Assembly (NCBI RefSeq): GCF_019392245.1
Contig: NZ_JAHXRL010000005.1
Span: 62,001 to 126,000, forward strand
DNA from: Sulfitobacter sp. CW3
Lineage (GTDB): Bacteria > Pseudomonadota > Alphaproteobacteria > Rhodobacterales > Rhodobacteraceae
DNA length: 64,000 nucleotides
Reading direction: 5' to 3'
Shown: positions 9,404-17,508 of the stretch, piece after piece
Layout: each line of letters starts with the position of its first letter
Position numbering within the stretch: the first letter of the stretch is position 1
Translations under genes and position numbers: made by a program
The notes under the pieces: generated by a model
Seen by the model: only the letters and a program-made list of their open reading frames with translations
Told to the model about the DNA's origin: nothing
Databases searched by the model: none

Positions 9404-10627
9404 TTAACCGGCTAATTCGGCACGATTCAGCGCACAATGTGACCACAAGCCGTCCATGGCATGTACGAGGCCATCCATTTCGCGGGGGCCGTGAACAGGC
9501 GACGGCGTAAAGCGCAAACGCTCTGTCCCGCGTGGCACAGTCGGGAAGTTGATCGGCTGTACATAGATGCCGTGCTGCTCTAGCAACATGTCCGACAGAA
9601 TCTTGGTATGCACAGGGTTGCCGACAATCACCGGCACGATATGGCTGCCGTGATCGATGATCGGCAGACCCAGCCCTTTCAGGCGTAGTTTCAATATCTT
9701 AGCCTGCTGTTGGTGCTGTTCGCGCAGCTCTGGCGCTGTCTTGAGAAAGGCAACAGACGCGGCTGCCCCTGCCGCCACCGCAGGCGGCAACGACGTGGTA
9801 AAGATAAAGCCGGGCGCATAGGACCGGATCGCGTCGCACATTTTCTCGGACGCCGCGATATAGCCGCCCATCACGCCATAGGCCTTGGCCAACGTGCCGT
9901 TGATGATGTCCAAGCGGTGCATCAGGTTGTCACGTTCCGCGACACCACCGCCACGTGGGCCATACATGCCTACAGCGTGGACTTCATCGATGTAGGTCAG
10001 CGCGCCGACCTCATCCGCAAGGTCGCAAATCGCTTCGATCGGGCCGAAATCGCCATCCATCGAATAAATTGATTCAAATGCAATCAACTTAGGCGCGGCA
10101 GGATCATCGGCAGCGATCAGTTCGCGCAGATGATCGACATCATTGTGGCGGAAAATACGTTTCGCCCCACCGTTGCGGCGGACACCTTCGATCATCGAGG
10201 CATGGTTTAACGCGTCGGAATAGATGATCAGGCCCGGAAACAGCTTGGGCAACGTGCTGAGGGTCGCGTCATTGGCGATATAGGCGCTGGTGAACAGCAG
10301 TGCCGCTTCCTTGTGGTGCAGATCGGCAATCTCTGCCTCAAGACGTTTGTGGTAAACGGTGGTGCCCGAAATATTGCGCGTACCGCCGGACCCTGCCCCG
10401 GTTTGCTCCAACGCTTCGTGCATGGCATTCAGAACGACGGGGTTTTGCCCCATCCCAAGATAGTCATTGCCACACCAAACAGTGATGTCTTTTTTGACGC
10501 CATCAGGCTGCGTCCACTCGGCATGCGGGAATTGCCCGTTGCGACGCTCAATATCAATAAAGGTGCGATAGCGCCCTTCCTCGTGCAGACGATCAATCGC
10601 CTGTTCAAGCTGTTTGGTGTAATCCAT
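9404..10627 (-). CDS. hemA: 5-aminolevulinate synthase
   Basis: Condenses glycine and succinyl-CoA to 5-aminolevulinate, first step of tetrapyrrole synthesis in alphaproteobacteria (Shemin pathway). 407 residues, as in Rhodobacter ALAS. The PLP lysine is K248 in [14 protein letters not shown], numbering identical to the well-studied Rhodobacter capsulatus enzyme; the glycine-rich loop [13 protein letters not shown] (76-88) and the [10 protein letters not shown] stretch (214-223) are intact. The ATG at 10627 gives the classical start [11 protein letters not shown]. The 459-base upstream gap holds a perfect FNR-type box and a weaker TTAGAA/TTCTAA inverted repeat, so oxygen and perhaps iron control are likely. 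Confidence 0.97.
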   Translation of the reverse strand: MDYTKQLEQAIDRLHEEGRYRTFIDIERRNGQFPHAEWTQPDGVKKDITVWCGNDYLGMGQNPVVLNAMHEALEQTGAGSGGTRNISGTTVYHKRLEAEIADLHHKEAALLFTSAYIANDATLSTLPKLFPGLIIYSDALNHASMIEGVRRNGGAKRIFRHNDVDHLRELIAADDPAAPKLIAFESIYSMDGDFGPIEAICDLADEVGALTYIDEVHAVGMYGPRGGGVAERDNLMHRLDIINGTLAKAYGVMGGYIAASEKMCDAIRSYAPGFIFTTSLPPAVAAGAAASVAFLKTAPELREQHQQQAKILKLRLKGLGLPIIDHGSHIVPVIVGNPVHTKILSDMLLEQHGIYVQPINFPTVPRGTERLRFTPSPVHGPREMDGLVHAMDGLWSHCALNRAELAG

Positions 10628-10692
10628 CGCGCCTTCCTCCTCACACTCGACCGGGCCGTAAAGGCATAGGACCCAGTCGCCATATTCGTGTT

Positions 10693-10713
10693 TTAGAATG
10701 AATACAGTTCTAA
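10693..10713. promoter_or_regulatory. TTAGAA-N9-TTCTAA inverted repeat upstream of hemA
   Basis: Six-base arms TTAGAA (10693-10698) and TTCTAA (10708-10713) lie about 65-85 bases upstream of the hemA ATG, overlapping the possible -10. The same half-sites, with a different spacing, form the palindrome upstream of iscR in this window. Whether one regulator sees both is unknown. Confidence 0.3.
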
Positions 10714-10810
10714 CACTTTTGTTTCAATGCTTTAATCAGTCTCAATTGTCGCAGGTGTTCGTTTACACCTTGTCATGTCGTATTCCTACGCCCCCTCGTC
10801 CTTGCATGCC

Positions 10811-10824
10811 TTGATCGAAATCAA
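10811..10824. promoter_or_regulatory. FNR/FnrL box, perfect TTGAT-N4-ATCAA
   Basis: TTGATCGAAATCAA is an exact match to the FNR-family consensus. It lies about 184 bases upstream of the hemA start and 262 bases from the divergent peptidase gene. In Rhodobacter sphaeroides hemA is a known FnrL target with such a box upstream, so low-oxygen control of ALAS is the natural reading here. Confidence 0.82.
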
Positions 10825-11086
10825 GTTAACGCGGGTGGAATTATATTTCCGAATGGTACTCGATTTAGGTCTGCGTGACAAAAATCACCCCACCGTTTGC
10901 CGATAATTGCGCGCGTCAATCGGGGGAATCAACGGCGGGGCAAACCTGTGGCGGCCAGTTGCGGTTCTTTTTGGCACTGCCGGTCTGTTATCGCTGGACG
11001 GGCAACGGATATGGGGCACCCCCTAGACACTGCGCGGCGCACTGATACGGTCGCGACAAAATCCATGTTTATGAAAGGTTTCTCCC

Positions 11087-12463
11087 ATGTCCCTGAGTGA
11101 TGTTCTGACCCAGATCGACACCGATCTGGATGGCGCAACCGAACGCCTGTTCGAATTGCTGCGCATCCCGTCCATTTCCACCGACCCAGCCTATAAGGCA
11201 GATTGCGACCGTGCCGCCGATTGGCTGGTTGATGACCTGAACGCCATTGGCATCACAACGACCAAGCGCGCGACCCCCGGCCACCCGATGGTGGTGGGCC
11301 ATGTGGACGGCCCTGCGGACAAGCCGCATATCCTGTTTTACGGCCATTACGACGTGCAACCCGTTGACCCGCTTGAGCTGTGGAACCGTGCCCCCTTTGA
11401 CCCCGCGATTGAGGACACGGCCAAGGGCCGCGTGATCCGGGCGCGTGGTGCGGCGGATGACAAGGGCCAGCTGATGACCATCATCGAGGCCCTGCGCGCT
11501 TGGAAAACTATTAACGGCGATTTCCCCTGCCGCATCACCATGTTCCTTGAGGGCGAAGAAGAATCCGGATCGCCCTCGCTGATCCCCTTCATGAAGGAAA
11601 ACGCGGCCGAACTGTCGGCGGATTACGCGATGATCTGCGACACCGGCATGTTCCAATCCAAAGTACCGTCCATCGTCACCATGCTGCGTGGCCTGCTGGG
11701 CGAAGAGATTACCATCACCGGCCCCGATCTGGACCTGCATTCGGGCATGTATGGCGGTATCTCGATCAACCCTGCGCGGGTGTTGGCAAAAATCATCGCC
11801 TCCCTGCACGACGACACGGGCCGCATCACGGTGCCCGGTTTCTATGACGGCGTGCCCGAACTGCCCGACGATATTCAGGCGCAGTGGCAAGGCCTTGCCT
11901 TTGACCACGAGACGTTCTTGGGCGATGTGGGCCTGTCACAGCCTGCGGGCGAACAAGACCGCATGCCGATTGAAATGCTCTGGTCGCGCCCCACCTGCGA
12001 GGTGAATGGCATGTGGAGCGGCTATACCGGCGCGGGGTTCAAAACCGTGCTGCCGTCGCAAGCCCATGCGAAAATCAGCTTCCGTTTGGTGGGCGACCAA
12101 GACCCCGACGCCATCCGCGAGAGTTTCCGCAAAATGGTCACCGACATGCTGCCCGTCGATTGCAAAGTCACCTTCCACGACCACAGCGCCAGCGGCGGAT
12201 CGGTGTTCGAGACAACCAAACCTGCGTTCGAGAAAGCCCGCAACGCGCTGACCGAAGAATGGAACATCCCCGCCGCCTATATCGGCTGCGGCGGGTCGAT
12301 CCCGATTGCGGGGCATTTTCAGCAGATCGTGGACACGACACCTGTGCTGATCGGTTTCGGCAAAGACGACGACGCGATCCATTCCCCGAATGAAAAATAC
12401 GACATGGAAAGCTTTCACAAAGGCATCCGCAGTTGGGCGCGGATACTGGACGCTTTGACGTAA
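11087..12463 (+). CDS. M20 family dipeptidase/carboxypeptidase
   Basis: 458-residue cytoplasmic di-zinc peptidase of the M20 (CNDP-dipeptidase/DapE-like) type; no signal peptide. Metal and catalytic residues seen: H87 and D89 in YGHYDVQP, bridging D124 in RGAADDKGQ, general base E157 and ligand E158 in LEGEEESGS, and a late His in DDAIHSPNEKYD. The dimerisation lid domain occupies about 190-350 (DLHSGMYGG marks its start). It hydrolyses dipeptides or N-acyl/peptidic substrates, but the substrate cannot be assigned. It is transcribed away from hemA and convergent with an orphan membrane protein gene. Confidence 0.9.
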   Translation: MSLSDVLTQIDTDLDGATERLFELLRIPSISTDPAYKADCDRAADWLVDDLNAIGITTTKRATPGHPMVVGHVDGPADKPHILFYGHYDVQPVDPLELWNRAPFDPAIEDTAKGRVIRARGAADDKGQLMTIIEALRAWKTINGDFPCRITMFLEGEEESGSPSLIPFMKENAAELSADYAMICDTGMFQSKVPSIVTMLRGLLGEEITITGPDLDLHSGMYGGISINPARVLAKIIASLHDDTGRITVPGFYDGVPELPDDIQAQWQGLAFDHETFLGDVGLSQPAGEQDRMPIEMLWSRPTCEVNGMWSGYTGAGFKTVLPSQAHAKISFRLVGDQDPDAIRESFRKMVTDMLPVDCKVTFHDHSASGGSVFETTKPAFEKARNALTEEWNIPAAYIGCGGSIPIAGHFQQIVDTTPVLIGFGKDDDAIHSPNEKYDMESFHKGIRSWARILDALT

Positions 12464-12697
12464 GAAGGGTGCTTGGGGGCGGTGTGCGTGATGGGTGCGC
12501 CGCTCCTGTTAAACGACATGCCCCAATGCGGTATTGATCCTATCGGTCCCCATCAGATCGATCATGCTGGCACATACACCCTTCTGTTAGGGTTTCGCAC
12601 AAAACCGCTATTCGGAAGGTAGACACAAACTGGCGCTTCTAACCATGGGAGGCGTGACATGCTGCAGAGCAGCGTTCTCCGAAGCGGAGGTTGACTG

Positions 12698-13621
12698 TCA
12701 GGGTGCAAACGGCACCAAAGCGTAGATTGAATCGGCGGCTTTGTAACTTAACCATATAAGTATTCCGCCAAGTGCAATTCGATGCCGAAGGCCTTTGTCA
12801 TTGTTTTCAGTTAAGACATTAACCGGAAAAGCCCATTTCAAGTATCCGGACAGGAATCGGTATCCGAGAACCACAATACCAAGCGCATATAGGAAGAACG
12901 CCCAGCGAAATGCGTCCAGATCGCCACCAACCGGTAGCCAACGATCCATATAGTATGTGGCAATTACCAAACCTGCCGGCAAGGCGAGCAACCACACACC
13001 CATATCGTAAGCGAATGATCGATGGATTGCCGAATACCATGTGCGGTGTTTTGCGAGTTTGGTGTCGACGACTTGCCGTGCCGCTTTATAGAAAGTCATG
13101 TCATCGGCGCGTACTGTAACGTTACTCGAGTTAGGAGTCGGTTCAGATAGAACAGAAAACGGGTCCAGAAGCGGTGGTTTGGAAAAATCCAAGTCGACTT
13201 CGATTGAGTTTTGCGGTCTGGTATTTTGCGCATGCCGCTGCCATGCGGTGATGTTGTTGAAATAGATTTTCCGGATTGGGTGCGGGAGATTATCGCTTTC
13301 AAAAACTTCCGCATTTTCTCCGTACAATTGTTGGTCCTCATCCCCCGAAATCGAGACTGTGAGACAGAATGCGTCCTCAAGTAAATAAAATTTGTAGCGT
13401 CCCCACTCCTCATCAGACATCTTTGGGTCTTTAGGTAAGCTCGAAATAGTGCTCTCGCCGAATTTGCGATTGATCACGCTAAGCTCTTGATAAAGCACTT
13501 TCACGTCATCAAGGCTTAGACTGAGCCCGCGAGCCGGGATTCTTTTTTCAAACCATCCAACCGGTGCTCTCTTAGTGGGAAAGTCTTGCGGTATCTGGAT
13601 TTCACTAGATTCTTTTTCCAT
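12698..13621 (-). CDS. Orphan membrane protein, AT-richer than neighbours
   Basis: I do not recognise this 307-residue protein. I start it at the ATG at 13621 (MEKESSEIQ), with GGGG a few bases upstream. The first two thirds are soluble and acidic, with no known motif. The last third has probably three membrane helices: about 206-226 (MGVWLLALPAGLVIATYYM), 240-262 (WAFFLYALGIVVLGYRFL) and 281-300 (IALGGILIWLSYKAADSIYAL), and the chain ends just after the last helix. Base composition is visibly more A+T-rich than the surrounding core genes, and the gene sits beside a tRNA-Asp, a frequent integration point. These features suggest acquired DNA; function is unknown. Confidence 0.75.
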   Translation of the reverse strand: MEKESSEIQIPQDFPTKRAPVGWFEKRIPARGLSLSLDDVKVLYQELSVINRKFGESTISSLPKDPKMSDEEWGRYKFYLLEDAFCLTVSISGDEDQQLYGENAEVFESDNLPHPIRKIYFNNITAWQRHAQNTRPQNSIEVDLDFSKPPLLDPFSVLSEPTPNSSNVTVRADDMTFYKAARQVVDTKLAKHRTWYSAIHRSFAYDMGVWLLALPAGLVIATYYMDRWLPVGGDLDAFRWAFFLYALGIVVLGYRFLSGYLKWAFPVNVLTENNDKGLRHRIALGGILIWLSYKAADSIYALVPFAP

Positions 13622-13830
13622 ACCCCAACATATAGTGAGAACCACTAGAAATACACTACCCCTACGAAACGCAGGTAGCCCAAAGCTACCCAGTGATCTG
13701 AGAAATAAAATGTGGCCCTGTAGAGAATGACCTCTTTCCGCCCACTAAACCTAACGAACAAACAGTGATCACGCGGCCTATATCGCGCAGTACTGCGTTA
13801 TATCGGCAGACAGAAACTCCCCCCCACAAA

Positions 13831-13857
13831 CGAAAAAGACCACCCGAGGGTGGTCCG
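13831..13857 (-). terminator. Rho-independent terminator after tRNA-Asp
   Basis: On the reverse strand GACCACC, loop CTCG, GGTGGTC (13838-13855) is followed by TTTTTCG (13837-13831). It lies about 27 bases past the 3' end of the nearest tRNA-Asp and fits termination of that transcript. Confidence 0.85.
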
Positions 13858-13883
13858 TTTCGTACCCTGTAAAGGGAAGATAG

Positions 13884-13960
13884 TGGCGCGGTTGACGGGG
13901 CTCGAACCCGCGACCCCCGGCGTGACAGGCCGGTACTCTAACCAGCTGAGCTACAACCGC
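13884..13960 (-). tRNA. tRNA-Asp (GTC), copy 1
   Basis: 77 bases including an encoded CCA (13884-13886). Acceptor arms GCGGTTG and CAACCGC pair fully, discriminator G, T-loop TTCGAGC, and the anticodon loop reads CTGTCAC giving anticodon GTC. It differs from the second copy by one D-loop base. Confidence 0.97.
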
Positions 13961-14142
13961 GCGATGGGGGCGGAATAGGCCAAGGTGGCGCAGGGGTCAA
14001 GCGATTAACGCGTCGATATGTCAGGAATAATTTTATGCCGCGCTGCGGGCCACTCAGGCAGGTTGCCGACGCATAAAACGCACGCGGTCAGCACCCCCGG
14101 TTGGGGATGAACTAACTGCGCATGTTTTGAAATATGCAGCGG

Positions 14143-14219
14143 TGGCGCGGTTGACGGGGCTCGAACCCGCGACCCCCGGCGTGACAGGCCGGTACTCTAA
14201 CCAACTGAGCTACAACCGC
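14143..14219 (-). tRNA. tRNA-Asp (GTC), copy 2
   Basis: 77 bases with encoded CCA (14143-14145), same cloverleaf and GTC anticodon as copy 1, differing by one base in the D-loop (GTTGG instead of GCTGG). It lies 182 bases upstream of copy 1 on the same strand, so the two may be cotranscribed and end at the same terminator. Confidence 0.97.
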
Positions 14220-14350
14220 CCACTGCACGCTTTGTCGTAAACTTCAAAGCGTTGGGTGGTCATAGGGTCTGGCCCTGCCCCCGTCAAGCGGGGTTTTAAC
14301 CAGATATCGGGTTTTGGTGAAAATAATTTCATCGGCCCCGACAGCGCAGG

Positions 14351-14379
14351 AAAAAGCCCGCAGATTTCGCTGCGGGCCT
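14351..14379 (-). terminator. Rho-independent terminator of the Mrp operon
   Basis: On the reverse strand GCCCGCAG, loop CGAAAT, CTGCGGGC (14356-14377) is followed by TTTTTCC. It starts eight bases past the mnhG/phaG stop codon and closes the antiporter operon. Confidence 0.88.
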
Positions 14380-14384
14380 TGGGA

Positions 14385-14753
14385 TCATTTTTCGGAATAT
14401 GTGCTCCAGACCGGGTCACCCGGCGGCGGTGGCAATGCCTTTTTGCCGCGCAGACGGTGCATGTTAACCTTGGCGATAAAATTGCCCGAAATCGGGGCTG
14501 TGGCAAACAGGAACGCCATCACCAGGATTTCATGCACGGATCCGTCAGACGTCGCGAACGAATAGACCACCGACGCCATCAGCAACGCCCCTACACCCAA
14601 GGTCGATGCCTTGGTCGGGCCGTGCAGGCGCGACATGCAGTTGTCGAGCTTGATCAACCCGATGGACCCCACCAGCGTAAAGAACGCACCAATCACCAAC
14701 AATGCGGCGATGATTACTTCGGTTATTATGCCAAGATCATTCAATGATATCAC
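14385..14753 (-). CDS. mnhG: Mrp/Pha cation:proton antiporter subunit G
   Basis: Last gene of the antiporter operon. I start it at the GTG at 14753, which overlaps the upstream subunit F gene by 17 bases and gives 122 residues, the usual size; a longer frame exists but its extra N-terminus is not membrane-like. Three membrane helices are visible (about 8-30, 45-62, 66-90), with the conserved stretch LVGSIGLIKLDN...RLHGPTKASTLG that marks the MnhG/PhaG_MnhG_YufB family. It is an accessory subunit of the hetero-oligomeric Na+(K+)/H+ antiporter. Confidence 0.9.
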   Translation of the reverse strand: MISLNDLGIITEVIIAALLVIGAFFTLVGSIGLIKLDNCMSRLHGPTKASTLGVGALLMASVVYSFATSDGSVHEILVMAFLFATAPISGNFIAKVNMHRLRGKKALPPPPGDPVWSTYSEK

Positions 14754-15006
14754 CCCGCAAGACAAAGCGCGCGATGGCGACGGTGGACACAAAACCCAGC
14801 ATCGCAATGATCATCGCGCTTTCAAAATAAACCTGTGTGCCAAGGCGCATGCCCAGCAGGATGATCATCGCGATTGCGTTGATCACCATGGTATCCAGCG
14901 CCAGAATGCGGTCCCCGGTCGAGGGGCCTTTGACAAGGCGCAGCATCGCAAGAAGTTGTGACAAGGCCACGGCCACAAAGGCAAAGTTCAAAGCCATCAG
15001 GATCAT
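14737..15006 (-). CDS. mnhF: Mrp/Pha antiporter subunit F
   Basis: 89 residues with three membrane helices (about 1-20, 34-53, 58-80) and the conserved RLVKGPSTGDRILALDT motif of the MrpF/PhaF family. It overlaps subunit E by four bases upstream and subunit G downstream, typical of translational coupling within one complex. Small integral subunit needed for assembly of the antiporter. Confidence 0.93.
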   Translation of the reverse strand: MILMALNFAFVAVALSQLLAMLRLVKGPSTGDRILALDTMVINAIAMIILLGMRLGTQVYFESAMIIAMLGFVSTVAIARFVLRGDIIE

Positions 15007-15494
15007 TCGAAAATCTCCTTTAGTCGGCGCTCGTAGCGCTGTTTGATGTCATCGCGCACTGCATCCGGGTCTTCGGCGTCCAGTGCATGAACCAGCAGGG
15101 CCGTGCCGTCTTCGGACAGGTCCGCGCTGACGGTACCGGGGGTCAGGGTGATGGTGCCAGCGAGCATCGTAATCGCCTCGGGGGTGCGCAGATCAAGGGG
15201 GATGACCACCCATTGTGGGCGCATGTTCTTGTTGCTTTTGAACAGCACGATCATCGCCACCACGACATTGGCGACCAGAATGTCCCACATCACCAGCAGC
15301 AGATAAGACAGCAGTTTGATGGGCCTGCCAACCGGCGGGCGGTCGGGCCAATAGGCGGCAGTGATAATCGGGATGAGCATCCCAAGGATGATGCCAAACA
15401 CCACGGTGCCCAGCTTGACCTCATTGACCAGCACGCACCAGACGATGGCCAGCAACACAGTCAACAGGGGATGCGGAAACAAACGTGCGCGCAT
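15003..15494 (-). CDS. mnhE: Mrp/Pha antiporter subunit E
   Basis: 163 residues, MrpE/PhaE family. Two to three N-terminal membrane helices (about 8-50) are followed by a cytoplasmic domain with the family's LAGTITLTPGTVSADL motif (about 111-126) and the acidic EDGTALLVHALD stretch. It lies one base after the subunit D stop and overlaps subunit F by four bases. Structural subunit of the antiporter. Confidence 0.94.
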   Translation of the reverse strand: MRARLFPHPLLTVLLAIVWCVLVNEVKLGTVVFGIILGMLIPIITAAYWPDRPPVGRPIKLLSYLLLVMWDILVANVVVAMIVLFKSNKNMRPQWVVIPLDLRTPEAITMLAGTITLTPGTVSADLSEDGTALLVHALDAEDPDAVRDDIKQRYERRLKEIFE

Positions 15495-15495
15495 A

Positions 15496-17154
15496 TCAGT
15501 GATCCTTTTTCGTGGCTGCAGGGGCTACGGCTTCGGCATCGTGGGCACCATCGTCGCCATGGCTGTCGGCACTGTGATCGCCGCTATGGTCATCGCCGTG
15601 ATGGTCCTTGACCTCTTTGCCCGGCGTGGTGAGCACCACGGCGATATAGGCCTCTGGATTGAACAGCTGTGTCGATGTTTCCGACAACACGCGGGTCACA
15701 GGCCCCGCGCCAACCGTCAGCGCCACAAGCAACGCCAGCAGGCCACCAATGGACACCATCGGCAGAACGGATGTCGGCTCGGGGTCTGGCTCGGGCTCTG
15801 CGGTTTCTTCGGTGGCGGTATCCACGGGCTGGTGCGCTTTCCAGAATACAACGCTACCCGCGCGGGCAAATCCGACGACAGCAACCAGTGACCCGATCAG
15901 GATCGTGCCCCAGATCCACCACATCAGATCAGAGGCCGTAGCCGCGTCCAAAATCAGCAGCTTGCCGATAAAACCGGACAGCGGCGGCAGCCCCGTCATG
16001 CCAATAGCCGCGACAAAGAACATGCCAGCCACCAAAGCCCCGCCCACGATCGGAGGGGCCACATCAAAGCTGACGCCAGCAGCACCACGGCGCGACCGGA
16101 TCACATCAACCAACAAGAACAGCGCAGCGGCCGCAAAGGTTGAATGGATCGCGTAATACAGTGCAGCGGTTACACCCGTGGGCGTGAACACCGCCACCGC
16201 AGCCAGCAACATGCCCATCGACCCGATCACCGAAAACGCGACCAGACGGTCGACGCTTTTGGCGCCCAATACGCCCAACATGCCCAACGCCACCGTCAGC
16301 AACGCCGCCGGGATCAGCCACAGATCAAACAGCCCTTGGGTGATCTCAAGATCGGGGGGAAACACCAGCGTGAACACGCGAATGATGCAATAGGCACCGA
16401 CTTTGGTCATGATCGCAAACAGGGCGGCCACGGGTGCCGGTGCTTCGGAATAGCTGGCAGGCAACCAGAAATGCAGCGGCAGGATCGCGGCCTTGACCGC
16501 AAAGACCATCAGCAGCAGCACGGCGGCCACGCGGATACCCGCGCTATTGGCGGTGTCCAGCGTCGATACCCGCACCGCCAGATCGGCCATATTCAGCGTG
16601 CCTGTTTCGGCATAAAGCAAACCAAGCGCGAACAGGAACAGGGTCGATCCCAGCAGGTTATACAGCACATATTGCGTCCCTGCCCGCAGCCGTTTCGGGC
16701 CACCCGCATGGATCATCAACCCGTAGGACGCGATCAACAGGACCTCGAAGAATACAAAAAGGTTAAAGATATCGCCGGTCAGGAACGCCCCGATGATGCC
16801 CATAAGCTGGAATTGGAACAATGGGTGGAAATGCTGCCCGCGTTCGTCCCAACCCGACCCGATTGCATACAGCAACACAGGCAAGGCCAGCACACAGGTC
16901 AGCAACACCATCAAAGTCGACAAACGGTCGGCGACCAACACAATGCCGAAAGGCGCGGACCAATTGCCCAACTGATACAAACTGACGGTACCGTCAGAGG
17001 CCTGCCAGAACAGGCCAAGCGCCAGACCCAGCAACATCAGTGATCCCGCAACCGAGAACACCCGTTGGATCGTCAGGTGATACCGCGCCACCAGAACCAG
17101 CAGCGCCGCCAGCATCGCTGGCAACAAGATAGGAAGAACGAGCCAATGGGTCAT
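15496..17154 (-). CDS. mnhD: Mrp/Pha antiporter subunit D with His/Asp-rich tail
   Basis: 552-residue proton-translocating subunit related to complex I NuoN/NuoM, with about 14 membrane helices. The conserved core is clear: FEVLLIASYG near 135-145, lysine-containing FAVKAAILPLHFWLPASYSEAPAPVAA (about 219-245) and MTKVGAY. Like its relatives it should pass protons through antiporter-like half-channels. Unusual: after the last helix the chain ends in a 40-residue tail (513-552) with seven His and nine Asp, of the form HHGDDHSGDHSADSHGDD. Such a tail could bind divalent metal or sense pH. It starts four bases inside the subunit C gene. Confidence 0.95.
   Translation of the reverse strand: MTHWLVLPILLPAMLAALLVLVARYHLTIQRVFSVAGSLMLLGLALGLFWQASDGTVSLYQLGNWSAPFGIVLVADRLSTLMVLLTCVLALPVLLYAIGSGWDERGQHFHPLFQFQLMGIIGAFLTGDIFNLFVFFEVLLIASYGLMIHAGGPKRLRAGTQYVLYNLLGSTLFLFALGLLYAETGTLNMADLAVRVSTLDTANSAGIRVAAVLLLMVFAVKAAILPLHFWLPASYSEAPAPVAALFAIMTKVGAYCIIRVFTLVFPPDLEITQGLFDLWLIPAALLTVALGMLGVLGAKSVDRLVAFSVIGSMGMLLAAVAVFTPTGVTAALYYAIHSTFAAAALFLLVDVIRSRRGAAGVSFDVAPPIVGGALVAGMFFVAAIGMTGLPPLSGFIGKLLILDAATASDLMWWIWGTILIGSLVAVVGFARAGSVVFWKAHQPVDTATEETAEPEPDPEPTSVLPMVSIGGLLALLVALTVGAGPVTRVLSETSTQLFNPEAYIAVVLTTPGKEVKDHHGDDHSGDHSADSHGDDGAHDAEAVAPAATKKDH
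15499..15618 (-). other. Region coding the His/Asp-rich tail of MnhD
   Basis: These 120 bases code residues 513-552 of MnhD, which are almost only His, Asp, Gly, Ser and Ala, ending KKDH. The stretch lies after the conserved membrane domain, on the side and length not expected for the family core. Confidence 0.8.
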
Positions 17155-17507
17155 GCCGCGCCCTCCCGTGTTTGGTCAGCATCGGCATCGGGATCGTTCA
17201 CCAGATCATCATCCGAGCTGAGGTAAGACCCGACGGCGATCATCACGATCACAGCCGTCATCCCGAACGAAATCACAATCGCCGTCAGCACCAAGGCTTG
17301 GGGCAGCGGATCGGTGTAAACTTCGACCCCGTCGCGCAATACGGGCGGCGCGTTCAACGCCAAACGCCCCGAGGCAAACAAAAACACGTTTACCGCATAG
17401 CTGAGCAAGGACGTGCCGATGATCACGGGAAAGGTACGCAATCGCAGGATCATATAGATGCCCGCAGCGGTCAGCGTGCCAATGGCTGTTGCAACAAGAA
17501 GCTCCAT
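17151..17507 (-). CDS. mnhC: Mrp/Pha antiporter subunit C
   Basis: 118 residues, NuoK-like, with three membrane helices (about 3-22, 28-48, 71-95) and the motif YAVNVFLFASG and PLPQALVLTAIVISFGMTA that identify MrpC/PhaC. Its stop overlaps the subunit D start by four bases and its start lies one base after the MrpAB stop. The last 20 residues are acidic. Structural homologue of complex I subunit K in the proton path. Confidence 0.96.
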   Translation of the reverse strand: MELLVATAIGTLTAAGIYMILRLRTFPVIIGTSLLSYAVNVFLFASGRLALNAPPVLRDGVEVYTDPLPQALVLTAIVISFGMTAVIVMIAVGSYLSSDDDLVNDPDADADQTREGAA

Positions 17508-17508
17508 A

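Larger units (their letters stand above)
10628..11086. other. Divergent intergenic region, hemA and M20 peptidase
   Basis: No gene is visible in these 459 bases. Seen toward hemA: TTGAAA (10722-10727, reverse strand) 17 bases from TATTCA (10699-10704), a possible but poor -35/-10 pair, and the FNR-type box at 10811-10824. Toward the peptidase gene, nothing more specific than a weak ribosome site (AAAGG before 11087) can be named. Confidence 0.5.

Noticed and set aside
13674..13690. Hairpin GGTAGC-CCAAA-GCTACC upstream of the orphan membrane gene
   Set aside because: Short stem, no T-run and no known element; too little to call a terminator or operator.
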